A DNA stretch of 7,440 bases from Myxococcales bacterium (GTDB lineage Bacteria; Myxococcota; Polyangia; Fen-1088), in contig PMBY01000390.1 of the NCBI GenBank assembly GCA_003153875.1, positions 1 through 7,440 on the forward strand, read 5' to 3'. A program made the position numbers and the translations under genes. Below the pieces are notes generated by a model. That model made no database searches. It was given only the letters and a program-made list of their open reading frames with translations, and was not told the DNA's origin. Each line of letters starts with the position of its first letter. The first letter of the stretch is position 1. Positions 1-5,614 of the stretch are shown piece by piece.

Positions 1-513
1 ACAGGTCTCCGCCTGGCACACCCTGGAATCGCCTTGGCAGATGTGGTCCAAGCCACAGGTCCACCCGGTCTGCGGACAAACAGCCCTGCAATCGAGCGTC
101 CCGCCGCAGCCGTCCCCAATCACGCCGCAATAGGATCCGCCCGTGAAGGTACACGCCAGCAGGCAATTGGTCCCTTTGCAAACATGGTTGTTGCACTCTT
201 GGTCGGCGGGACAGTCGCCACAATGCAAGGTCTGGCCGCAATTGTCCTCGATATCTCCGCAGTACTGGCTGGTTCCCAGGTTGCAAACCAGTGCGCTGCA
301 GATACCACCGTCGCTGGTGCGCGGTTCAGGCAGCACCAGAATCGCGGCCTCAGGAGCCGACGCCCCTGCCTCGGGCGACCCGATTCCCGCCAGAGCGTCG
401 CTTGATGCGCCCATTTTGTCGTCGACGCTGCAGGCGGCGGTCCACGCTAGAACGAAGACTGCGCATCCCTGAACAAGAAGGCTTGCCTGACGGCACATCC
501 GCGCTATCAACAT
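1..513 (-). CDS. Cysteine-rich repeat lipoprotein, C-terminus cut by left edge
   Basis: 171 residues are visible and the frame is still open at base 1. The start is ATG at 513-511, preceded by AGGGA five bases upstream; an in-frame TAG lies further upstream. Residues 1-28 form a lipoprotein signal: basic start (R5, R8), hydrophobic core (about 12-24) and a lipobox ending TAAC with lipid-acceptor C28. A low-complexity Ala/Ser/Gly/Pro linker (29-71) leads into cysteine-rich repeats (from C72) with the recurring pattern YCG-x-I-x-D-x-CG-x-TL-x-C, ending at C171 as a further unit begins. Such repeats are familiar in myxobacterial secreted proteins, where automatic annotation has sometimes given them misleading enzyme names. 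The protein is likely exported, lipid-anchored and disulfide-rich. Function is unknown: it may be structural or adhesive, but nothing here shows a catalytic site. It is divergent from the 709 gene. Confidence 0.82.
   Translation of the reverse strand, partial: MLIARMCRQASLLVQGCAVFVLAWTAACSVDDKMGASSDALAGIGSPEAGASAPEAAILVLPEPRTSDGGICSALVCNLGTSQYCGDIEDNCGQTLHCGDCPADQECNNHVCKGTNCLLACTFTGGSYCGVIGDGCGGTLDCRAVCPQTGWTCGLDHICQGDSRVCQAETC
37..300 (-). repeat. Two tandem cysteine-rich protein repeats, period about 44-47 residues
   Basis: Within the first lipoprotein, unit 1 has cysteines at 72, 77, 85, 92, 98, 101, 107 and 112; unit 2 has them at 117, 121, 129, 136, 142, 146, 153 and 159. The YCG, D-x-CG and TL-x-C positions match in both units. 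C166 and C171 look like the start of a third unit. The even number and regular spacing suggest intramolecular disulfides; this is inferred. Confidence 0.8.
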
Positions 514-708
514 TGAGTTCCCTGCCTGTTTCTGCTTCAAGCGTACTCGCTATCGGCACTATTTGCCATTGACTAAAGTGTAAGCCAACTTTCTCTGTAT
601 ACCATGTGCGATATGTAGGCGGGCGTCGGTCGAAGGCTCGTCGACCATCCCGGAGGCAACGCTCTGTTCTCTTTGCGAACTTCGGCGTTTCGCCATAAAC
701 TCCGTGCC
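514..708. other. Divergent intergenic region
   Basis: This 195-base gap separates two divergent lipoprotein genes and must hold a promoter for each. On the plus strand a TTGACT (569-574) has no good -10 at 16-18 bases; CATAAA at 694-699 is a weak -10 candidate just before ATG 709. On the minus strand TTGGCT followed by CAAATA is equally weak. No operator-like palindrome is clear. Confidence 0.4.
519..523 (-). promoter_or_regulatory. Ribosome binding site of the cysteine-rich lipoprotein
   Basis: AGGGA on the minus strand sits five bases before ATG 513-511. This selects that start over the in-frame ATG 15 bases further in. Confidence 0.6.
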
Positions 709-960
709 ATGTCGACCAGCCGCAGGTTCTGCCTACTCTTGCTCCTCGGGGCGTCGTTGGCAGGCGGCTGCGCGAAGAAGGTCAAACAGACGGCGGTCGC
801 AAAGCAGCCGCTATCGACATCCGTTTCGGAGCCGCGACCGGCGCCGGCGCCTCCACCCTTGCCACCACCCCCGCCGCCCCCACCGCCCCCGCCGCCACCC
901 CCGCCCCCGCCGCCACCCCCGCCACCCCCACCGCCCCCGCCTGCGCCCGGGGTCAGGTGA
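709..960 (+). CDS. Small lipoprotein with a run of 27 prolines
   Basis: 83 residues from ATG 709. I prefer this start to the in-frame TTG at 673 because it places the basic residues R5 and R6 directly before the hydrophobic core (8-17) and a lipobox-like LAGGC with acceptor C21. A KK-x-K basic patch follows the cysteine, then a short linker, then a Pro/Ala stretch from residue 44. Residues 52-78 are 27 uninterrupted prolines, and the protein ends A-P-G-V-R. The mature protein would be a lipid anchor carrying a polyproline-II rod of about 8 nm (0.31 nm per residue), perhaps a spacer reaching across the periplasm; that role is inference. Translating such a run should depend heavily on elongation factor P. 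No Shine-Dalgarno sequence is visible. The next gene follows after 63 bases on the same strand. I do not recognise a named family, and expression is not proven. Confidence 0.65.
   Translation: MSTSRRFCLLLLLGASLAGGCAKKVKQTAVAKQPLSTSVSEPRPAPAPPPLPPPPPPPPPPPPPPPPPPPPPPPPPPPAPGVR
862..942 (+). repeat. In-frame CCN trinucleotide tract coding 27 prolines
   Basis: The tract is 27 consecutive proline codons using CCG, CCC, CCA and one CCT. Within it, bases 886-903 and 904-921 are an exact 18-bp tandem duplication of six codons, and the four-codon block at 880-891 recurs at 928-939. This pattern points to growth by replication slippage in units of whole codons. Confidence 0.9.
868..938 (-). other. 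Potential G-quadruplex region on the template strand
   Basis: The plus strand has eight CCCCC runs starting at 868, 877, 886, 898, 904, 916, 925 and 934, so the minus strand has eight GGGGG runs. The gaps between them are 4, 4, 7, 1, 7, 4 and 4 bases, all within the usual 1-7 loop rule, enough for two adjacent quadruplexes. The minus strand is the template for the proline lipoprotein. Whether it folds in vivo is not shown. Confidence 0.65.
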
Positions 961-979
961 GACAGGCGGGGGAGACACC

Positions 980-993
980 CACGGCTTGCCGTG
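980..993. promoter_or_regulatory. Perfect 14-bp inverted repeat overlapping a -35 box
   Basis: CACGGCTTGCCGTG is a perfect inverted repeat with arms CACGGC and GCCGTG. As RNA it would make a 5-bp stem with a CTTG loop, with no T-tract after it, so it is a poor terminator. It covers the -35 candidate TTGCCG, so an operator role is possible. Confidence 0.35.
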
Positions 994-1015
994 ACCTTGC
1001 GCGGCCTCCTATAGT
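986..1015 (+). promoter_or_regulatory. Candidate sigma-70-type promoter for the 1024 gene
   Basis: TTGCCG (986-991) and TATAGT (1010-1015) are separated by 18 bases. They match the TTGACA and TATAAT consensus at 4/6 and 5/6. Transcription would begin near base 1022, at or within two bases of ATG 1024. That predicts a leaderless mRNA and agrees with the absence of a Shine-Dalgarno sequence there. Confidence 0.4.
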
Positions 1016-1023
1016 CTTCGGCA

Positions 1024-1590
1024 ATGCGAGGATCTCTTCTATCCGGTCCCCTGGGCAGTGCGCCTACCCTTGACCGGGTCTGTCGCCTGTTGCAGGGACA
1101 CCAGCCCACCGTGGTGCTAAGCGCACTCTGGCTTGCCGAGGCACTGGCCAGCAGCTTTCCGGTGCTCGCACTGGTCGAAGAAGACAAGAGGCCGGCGGCC
1201 TTGCGTGCGGTCAGGCGGGCCAGCAAGTCGGCCCATCCGCTGCTGGTCGTGTCGGCAGGGGAGGACGTGCCGTTGGGACGCGGGATGGTCGGCACCATCC
1301 TCATCGAGAACCTGATGGACGTGGAAGACCAAGCCGCGGCCGAGGATCTCCTGGTGGGGTTGCTTCCGGCGCTGCGGCCCGACGGGGTCGTGGTATCTCT
1401 GGACGCCACCAAGCACCAGGAAACCGAGGCGCGACTGACGGCCTTGTTCTTGGCGGCGGCGCTGACCGGCATCACGCAGGTTCGCCCGCGCGAAGGTGCG
1501 TTGCTCACCATCGGATCGGCTCCGCCCCTGACGGTGACGGCCATTCGAGCGGCGCGTCCGCTGGCCGCGCCAGGCGAACCGCGTGAATGA
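1024..1590 (+). CDS. Methyltransferase-fold-like protein, probably non-catalytic
   Basis: 188 residues, no signal peptide, probably cytoplasmic. The order of elements resembles a class I (Rossmann) methyltransferase: a first strand (about 28-33), a second strand ending in an acidic cluster E52-E53-D54 where such enzymes hold the SAM ribose, a third region (71-84) followed by a hydrophobic strand (88-95), and an LRPDG turn (117-121) followed by a strand VVVSL, as in the usual motif III region. The glycine-rich GxG loop expected after the first strand is absent; the sequence there is Ala/Leu-rich helix (34-42). If the fold is right, SAM binding is doubtful. The gene overlaps the next one by 8 nt, which suggests translational coupling and a shared role with that membrane protein. 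The fold is inferred from motif order only; the coding call is firmer than the function. Confidence 0.7.
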   Translation: MRGSLLSGPLGSAPTLDRVCRLLQGHQPTVVLSALWLAEALASSFPVLALVEEDKRPAALRAVRRASKSAHPLLVVSAGEDVPLGRGMVGTILIENLMDVEDQAAAEDLLVGLLPALRPDGVVVSLDATKHQETEARLTALFLAAALTGITQVRPREGALLTIGSAPPLTVTAIRAARPLAAPGEPRE

Positions 1591-3052
1591 TCCGCCGTCA
1601 CCGCTGGTCCCTTCGCTCAAAGGCATGCGCTCGACACTACTTGCCTTCGCGCTGTCCCTGGCCGCGCACGCAGTCTTCGTGGTCACTGCGGTGGCTGTCG
1701 TGGCTTGGCGCGGGTTCACGCTGGTGCCACCGGTTCGATTGGCGACCATCGCCATAGACGTCAGAGAGTTGCCCTTGGGTGGCGGCCGCTCGACCGGGGT
1801 GAAGAGCGAGGATGAAGGCCCGTCCCGTCCGGTTCGCCGACCCAAAGCCGCTCACGCGCACGCATCCCACGAAGGCGTGGCGATCACCCCAGCGCCTGAC
1901 GGCGGTGCTGCTGCTGCTGATGCCTCCGCCCAGGCGGGCAAAGTGGCACACGATGCAGGCGACCAAGCCGACGGCGGCCGCCGGCGGCCCGGTGACCTGC
2001 GCAACTACGGCCCCGAAGGCTCGCGCCTCACGGCGCTGCTGCGTCTGGATCGATTGCGCGCCTCATCCGTCGGGTCGAGCTACCAGACAGCCATCGATCA
2101 GCTTCTTGTGCTGCTGCCCGATCGACGCCGGCTGCTCGACGGAACCGGCCTGGATCTCTATCGCGACTTCGATGCCCTGCTCATTGCCACCCCTGAACCG
2201 CACAATGACAAGGTGACCTTTCTTGCTGTCCGACACCACCTAAAGGACGCCACCCTGCGCTCCGCACTCGACCGCGGCGCCTCTGCCAACGGCCAAACCA
2301 TCGAATGGCGTGTGCAAGACAGCCGGCCGGTGGGAGTGCGGAGGTCGCGCGCGCCGGCACCTGGCGAGCCGGCGGGTTTCAACTCAGACGACCGTATCCT
2401 CGTGTTGCCCCAGCCATCGCTGGCTGTCATCGCGCCCCCTGCCTACGCCGAACAACTGCTGGCACGGCCCGCGCGCAAGCCTGAGCGCGCCGGCGCGCAG
2501 GCCGGCGATGCGGGGATCAGCGATGGAGGCACGGCGGATACCAGTCAGACGCCCCCAGGCAAGAGTCGCGCGCGCATCACCTGGCGCGAACTTGTCGCTC
2601 GCATCGACGCCGAGGACAGCGCCTTGCCCGAGGATGCGGTCTTCATGATCACGGCAGTCAATCTCCTTGTCTTGCCGGGACCGTCGCCCGTCGTTCCCGG
2701 GACACGTGGCGCTGTCGACGATGTGCACGAGATGGGGCCGTACGGGCCAACTCCCCAGGCGATAACCCTGGTGGCCGGCATCGATCCAGAGCCCTACTTG
2801 GAGCTGGTGGGCACCTTCGCAAACGAGGCGGAAGCGCGCGCGTGCGAGAGCAGTTTTCCGTCGTGGAAGCGCCGCCTGATACTCAACCCAGTGCTGCTTT
2901 TGGCCGGGTTTGCCCCCTTGCTCGATCGCGTCGAGCTGTCGCGCGAAGAGCAAACTCTGTTCTTGCGGGCGAGCACGACGGCAGAGGAGTTGCAGCGCCT
3001 TTTGGCTGTGACTACCAACTTGGCGCGCAGCCTGGTCGGCCATCCTCGCTGA
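1583..3052 (+). CDS. Membrane-anchored periplasmic protein of unknown function
   Basis: 489 residues from GTG 1583; ATG 1625 (M15) is an alternative that keeps the membrane segment. One transmembrane helix (about 17-42) follows a short N-terminus, as in TonB-like anchored proteins. Residues 60-140 are a low-complexity Ala/Gly/Asp/Arg linker. A folded part follows (about 143-290) with the stretch LLDGTGLDLYRDFDALLIAT at 185-203, which looks like a conserved block. A second linker (295-330) is rich in Ala, Gly and Pro. The last part (331-485) has alternating strands and helices and a hydrophobic segment around 433-446 that is probably a buried helix, not a second membrane span. There is no TonB C-terminal domain and no catalytic motif I can name. 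I believe similar proteins exist in other myxobacteria, but I cannot verify this here. It is read with the preceding methyltransferase-like gene. Confidence 0.82.
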   Translation: MNDPPSPLVPSLKGMRSTLLAFALSLAAHAVFVVTAVAVVAWRGFTLVPPVRLATIAIDVRELPLGGGRSTGVKSEDEGPSRPVRRPKAAHAHASHEGVAITPAPDGGAAAADASAQAGKVAHDAGDQADGGRRRPGDLRNYGPEGSRLTALLRLDRLRASSVGSSYQTAIDQLLVLLPDRRRLLDGTGLDLYRDFDALLIATPEPHNDKVTFLAVRHHLKDATLRSALDRGASANGQTIEWRVQDSRPVGVRRSRAPAPGEPAGFNSDDRILVLPQPSLAVIAPPAYAEQLLARPARKPERAGAQAGDAGISDGGTADTSQTPPGKSRARITWRELVARIDAEDSALPEDAVFMITAVNLLVLPGPSPVVPGTRGAVDDVHEMGPYGPTPQAITLVAGIDPEPYLELVGTFANEAEARACESSFPSWKRRLILNPVLLLAGFAPLLDRVELSREEQTLFLRASTTAEELQRLLAVTTNLARSLVGHPR

Positions 3053-3079
3053 AGACGGCTCTCGGGCACCTCCGGCTCT

Positions 3080-3880
3080 CTAGGGATGCCGGGAATGCTT
3101 GGCAGGCCGGTGCGACAGGTCGGCCTTGCTGGCGTGCTGGGCGGCAATGATCAGCGGAAACACCGTGCGTAGAACCACATTGGGCCGGCTGTCAGCGATC
3201 CTCAGCTTGTGCATCTGTTCCTCGGCACAGGAGGCCGCGACAGGATTGATAGGCCCCTGCGAAAAAAAGCCCACCGAGCCGATGGTGCCCGCCGGCTCGA
3301 CGTACGCGATCGCTTCTACCTGCAGTGGCCCTAAGGTTCCGCAACTGGAGAAATCGTTGGTCGAGGCCACTCGCATGGCCACGTTGTCACCTCGCCAATC
3401 CAGCACGCGCATCTCGCCCGTCGATCGAAAACGCAGGGAATACTCGAAATCGGTCCTGCGGTTACCCTCGGGTCGAGGAAACGCGATACGCCTGCCAGCA
3501 TCAACCAGGCAGCGCTCGACAGGGTAGTTGCCCAACTCATTCTTGATGACGTGAATGTCAGAAACCGATCCGCTGGCCTCGACCACGAAGCGGAGAACGA
3601 CTTGGCCTGACAGGTACCTGCGTGCATCCCCAGCGCGTTCGAAGCAATCAACCAGGGCCGGCACGTGAGGCGCCATGGCCCGGTCCACCGTGCGCTCGTC
3701 GAGCACGCCGATGGACATCTGCATGTCCATCGCCTGGTCGTCGCCGGCGGCTGCAGCGCGGGCTGAGCCCCTATGCCGGGAATGCGACGGCAATTGCGCC
3801 CCTTCAGTTTCTGGCTCAGAAGCGCAGCCGATGAACAGCGCGGATAGAACGCAGACGAGAGTAAGAGTCTGACCGCGCAT
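3080..3880 (-). CDS. Lipoprotein with AgmX/PglI C-terminal domain, apparently duplicated
   Basis: 266 residues from ATG 3880. The frame is open further upstream, but this start alone puts a lipoprotein signal at the N-terminus (hydrophobic 5-17, then FIGC with acceptor C19). Residues about 59-151 match the AgmX/PglI C-terminal domain typical of myxobacteria, a TonB-C-like fold: C79 near its start, GQVVLRFVVEASGSV (92-106), C124, and an FP-x-P turn near 134-137 before the last strand. Residues about 174-246 repeat the layout with C180, VEPAGTIGSV (194-203), C218 and a closing hydrophobic strand, which suggests a decayed second copy. The C79/C124 pair is probably a disulfide. The tail is His/Lys/Arg-rich. 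In gliding-motility proteins this domain ends larger envelope proteins; here it stands alone on a lipid anchor, so its job is probably envelope binding or scaffolding. No clear Shine-Dalgarno. Confidence 0.85.
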   Translation of the reverse strand: MRGQTLTLVCVLSALFIGCASEPETEGAQLPSHSRHRGSARAAAAGDDQAMDMQMSIGVLDERTVDRAMAPHVPALVDCFERAGDARRYLSGQVVLRFVVEASGSVSDIHVIKNELGNYPVERCLVDAGRRIAFPRPEGNRRTDFEYSLRFRSTGEMRVLDWRGDNVAMRVASTNDFSSCGTLGPLQVEAIAYVEPAGTIGSVGFFSQGPINPVAASCAEEQMHKLRIADSRPNVVLRTVFPLIIAAQHASKADLSHRPAKHSRHP

Positions 3881-4190
3881 GCTTAGTGAGATATTGTACA
3901 TATATTTTGCTAGAAATGCATCGGGTTTTCCGGTGGTACCTGTAGTGACTCGCTCACGAGTGCACCTGCTCCGGCGCCCTTCTACGCGGGCGGACATGCG
4001 ATAAACTGGATGGGGCCACTCCAGTATTGGAGGGCCCACCAGTAAGAAGCCGTCGAGATTTCTTCCCGAAATCGCGCTTATCGCGACGTTCCGATCATGC
4101 CACCAAGGGCCGAGCGCACCAGCCTACACGACCGGACAGCGATCCGGCATGCCCACATGGCTAGAGGCTGACGAGAGATAGGCCAGATCT
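3881..4190. other. Gene-free stretch between two same-strand lipoprotein genes
   Basis: 310 bases without a supported gene. It holds the A/T-rich patch near 3889-3917 that probably carries the promoter of the gene ending at 3080. There are small inverted repeats: ACTCG-CTCA-CGAGT (3948-3961), GATTTC-TTCCC-GAAATC (4057-4073), CCGGA/TCCGG (4132-4147) and AGAGAT/ATCTCT (4174-4192). The last overlaps the stop of the upstream lipoprotein gene. None has a T-tract, so none is a convincing intrinsic terminator. No conserved RNA is recognised. Confidence 0.5.
3893..3898 (-). promoter_or_regulatory. Possible -10 element upstream of the 3080-3880 lipoprotein
   Basis: Read on the minus strand, TACAAT (5/6 match to TATAAT) lies 12 bases before ATG 3880, inside the most A/T-rich patch of the window (about 3889-3917). 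No convincing -35 box is found 16-18 bases upstream. If real, the mRNA leader would be only a few bases. Confidence 0.25.
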
Positions 4191-4637
4191 CTAGTACTGC
4201 GGCTCGAACTTGTATTCGTATTGCACGTCGCCGCCCCTGTCTAGCTTGGGGTATTCGAAATCTCGTAACACCCCGAGCAGGCAGTCTGCAACTTCTTGGT
4301 TCCCCAGCGTACCTCCAGCCACGCGCGGCCTGCCGTGTCCAGCGGTGTCGATGGTGATGATGACTTTCACTGTCCCCTTGAACTCGCGGGTGTGCTTCTC
4401 ATTGAGCACGTCCTGATAGCACCGGCGCGCCGAAGAATCGCGCTCTTGCAAGAGCAGTTTGATATCCGCCTCCTTGTCCGGAGGGACGCCGCCGGTGTCG
4501 ATGACAATCTGGGTGTCGTCCCGCACGATCCGAGGACGCGGGCCACGGTCCGTGTCCCTTGGGGTTGAGGTAGCCGAGGCGCAAGCTCCGAGGCTGAGAC
4601 AGGTTCCAATCGCAAACAGGATGTGGGTCGCGTTCAT
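4191..4637 (-). CDS. Small lipoprotein with AgmX/PglI-type C-terminal domain
   Basis: 148 residues from ATG 4637, chosen because GGAGGG lies seven bases upstream and because a lipoprotein signal then starts the protein: hydrophobic 5-18 and lipobox LGAC with acceptor C19. A charged linker (20-50) leads into a single AgmX/PglI-like domain (about 55-148): C73 in an RRCYQ helix, FKGTVKVIITIDTAG (86-100) as the central strands, C119 in VADCL, then FEYPKLD and a closing aromatic strand YEYKF. The cysteine spacing (46) is almost that of the neighbouring lipoprotein (45), so the two are probably diverged paralogues. Likely attached to a membrane facing the periplasm, with a C73-C119 disulfide. Function unknown. 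It is divergent from the DUF155 gene and about 310 bases upstream of its paralogue, so co-transcription is possible but not obvious. Confidence 0.85.
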   Translation of the reverse strand: MNATHILFAIGTCLSLGACASATSTPRDTDRGPRPRIVRDDTQIVIDTGGVPPDKEADIKLLLQERDSSARRCYQDVLNEKHTREFKGTVKVIITIDTAGHGRPRVAGGTLGNQEVADCLLGVLRDFEYPKLDRGGDVQYEYKFEPQY

Positions 4638-4644
4638 CTGATGG

Positions 4645-4650
4645 CCCTCC
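4645..4650 (-). promoter_or_regulatory. Strong ribosome binding site for the 4191-4637 lipoprotein
   Basis: GGAGGG on the minus strand, seven bases before ATG 4637. It fixes the start and rules out the 48-residue N-terminal extension of the open frame. Confidence 0.75.
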
Positions 4651-4812
4651 GCGTCGCTGGGGTTCGGGAGAACAACGACTCCGGTCTTAATCCGATAGCA
4701 GCGCGGAAGCAATGGGCAGACGCCAAATCTCTTTTCCGTTGGTCGGTCAGCCCGACTTCCACTGAGTTTCTCTGCCGTCAATCATCCAGAGTTGAAGTAC
4801 CCTTGTCCTGCT

Positions 4813-4820
4813 GGAGGGAG
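4813..4820 (+). promoter_or_regulatory. Shine-Dalgarno region of the DUF155 gene
   Basis: GGAGGGAG ends 11 bases before ATG 4832. The motif is strong and the spacing a little long. It supports this start. Confidence 0.55.
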
Positions 4821-4831
4821 TTTTCGCGCGC

Positions 4832-5614
4832 ATGAGCCGTCCGGACCACACCTTTATCGCTACCGCCTTTGTCGAGAACTTTCCGCTCAAGGAGATGGCG
4901 GCCCACTATGCGGAAGCCAAGCGCACGCCACGCGAGCTGTGGTTTTCACCTGACTCGGGCGGCACGGTCTTCATGTATCCGTTCGGAGCGTTGGTCTTCT
5001 ACGACGTGGGGCCACAAGCGCGGGAGACGGAGCTGGCCCGTCTGCACCACATTCGGCCCAACCTGACCACCGCCCAGGTGATGGACGAGCAATTCACGGT
5101 GCGCGAGGATCCCGGCGTACGGCCCGACGTGGTCGATGGTGTGTTGACACTCGATCGCCTGACCTTCGAGCGCGCCAGCGTGGTGGCGCTCACCGTGGCG
5201 CAAAGCGCGGCCATGGATTACTATGATCGCATCGTCGACCAGATGTTCACTGACACCGACAAGTTGGTGGACCGGCTGGAGAAGCTGGGGACGGTGCCCC
5301 TGCGCACCCGGCATCTGCACAAGTTCATTGGCGCAGCCCTGGGCACGCGCAATGAGGTGCTCTCCATCCTGCACCTGCTCGACAAGCCTGAAGCCATCTG
5401 GGACGATCCCGGCGCGGACCACATCTACAGTGAGCTGCGTGCGGAGTTCGACCTTGTCGATCGCTACCAGGCCCTTGAACTGAAACTGCGCAGCGTGCAG
5501 GACGCGCTGGAGCTCATCACCGATGTGGCGCGTGACCGCCGTCTGGTTCTGCTGGAGGCGGCCATCGTGTTGCTAATCGTTTTCGAGATCGTGCTCAGTC
5601 TCGTCCGGCATTAG
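4832..5614 (+). CDS. DUF155 (RMD1/YagE, RMND1-like) family protein
   Basis: 260 residues. The family layout is visible: a strand pair VFMYPFGALVFYDV (46-59), which is the usual phenylalanine/glycine-rich block; a helix with AQSAAMDYYDRIVDQ (123-137); WDDPGADHIYSEL (190-202), where the family normally has a Trp followed by an acidic segment; a long helical region (203-236) with DRYQALELKLRSVQDALELI; and a single C-terminal transmembrane helix (about 238-257) preceded by RDRR. The protein is a tail-anchored membrane protein with its bulk probably in the cytoplasm. Yeast RMD1 and human RMND1 belong to this family, and RMND1 supports mitochondrial translation; the bacterial role is not established. 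Length is near that of other bacterial members. Its last 20 bases overlap the end of the convergent metallo-hydrolase gene. Confidence 0.88.
   Translation: MSRPDHTFIATAFVENFPLKEMAAHYAEAKRTPRELWFSPDSGGTVFMYPFGALVFYDVGPQARETELARLHHIRPNLTTAQVMDEQFTVREDPGVRPDVVDGVLTLDRLTFERASVVALTVAQSAAMDYYDRIVDQMFTDTDKLVDRLEKLGTVPLRTRHLHKFIGAALGTRNEVLSILHLLDKPEAIWDDPGADHIYSELRAEFDLVDRYQALELKLRSVQDALELITDVARDRRLVLLEAAIVLLIVFEIVLSLVRH

Larger units (their letters stand above)
4638..4831. other. Divergent intergenic region with small hairpin
   Basis: 194 bases between divergent genes. On the minus strand TTGCTT, 17 bases, then TAAGAC is a weak promoter candidate. GTCGG-TCAGC-CCGAC (4742-4756) is a 5-bp inverted repeat of unknown meaning. 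For the plus strand I see no clear -35/-10 pair. Confidence 0.3.

Noticed and set aside
34..405. Plus-strand open frame opposite the cysteine-rich lipoprotein
   Set aside because: It lies antisense to a frame with a signal peptide and regular cysteine repeats, and shows no domain of its own.
880..939. Short repeats in the proline tract as a CRISPR or regulatory repeat array
   Set aside because: They are codon-level CCN repeats in a coding frame. There are no unique spacers between them.
573..1601. Minus-strand open frame of 342 codons with a long poly-glycine run
   Set aside because: It is the shadow of the proline tract and of the methyltransferase-like gene. Its sequence away from the glycines has no domain-like character, and the plus-strand frames have a signal peptide, gene order and better composition.
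3053..3079. Shared terminator between the convergent genes ending at 3052 and 3080
   Set aside because: The 27 bases contain no stable inverted repeat or T-tract that I can find.
3881..4039. N-terminal extension of the 3080-3880 lipoprotein frame
   Set aside because: The extension would bury the lipoprotein signal 53 residues inside the protein. It has no ribosome binding site and crosses the A/T-rich promoter-like patch.
4174..4192. Hairpin AGAGAT/ATCTCT at the end of the 4191-4637 gene as a terminator
   Set aside because: It has only six base pairs, is weak in G/C, overlaps the stop codon and has no T-tract.
4638..4781. 48-residue N-terminal extension of the 4191-4637 lipoprotein frame
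   Set aside because: A strong GGAGGG sits right before ATG 4637, and the signal peptide begins there.
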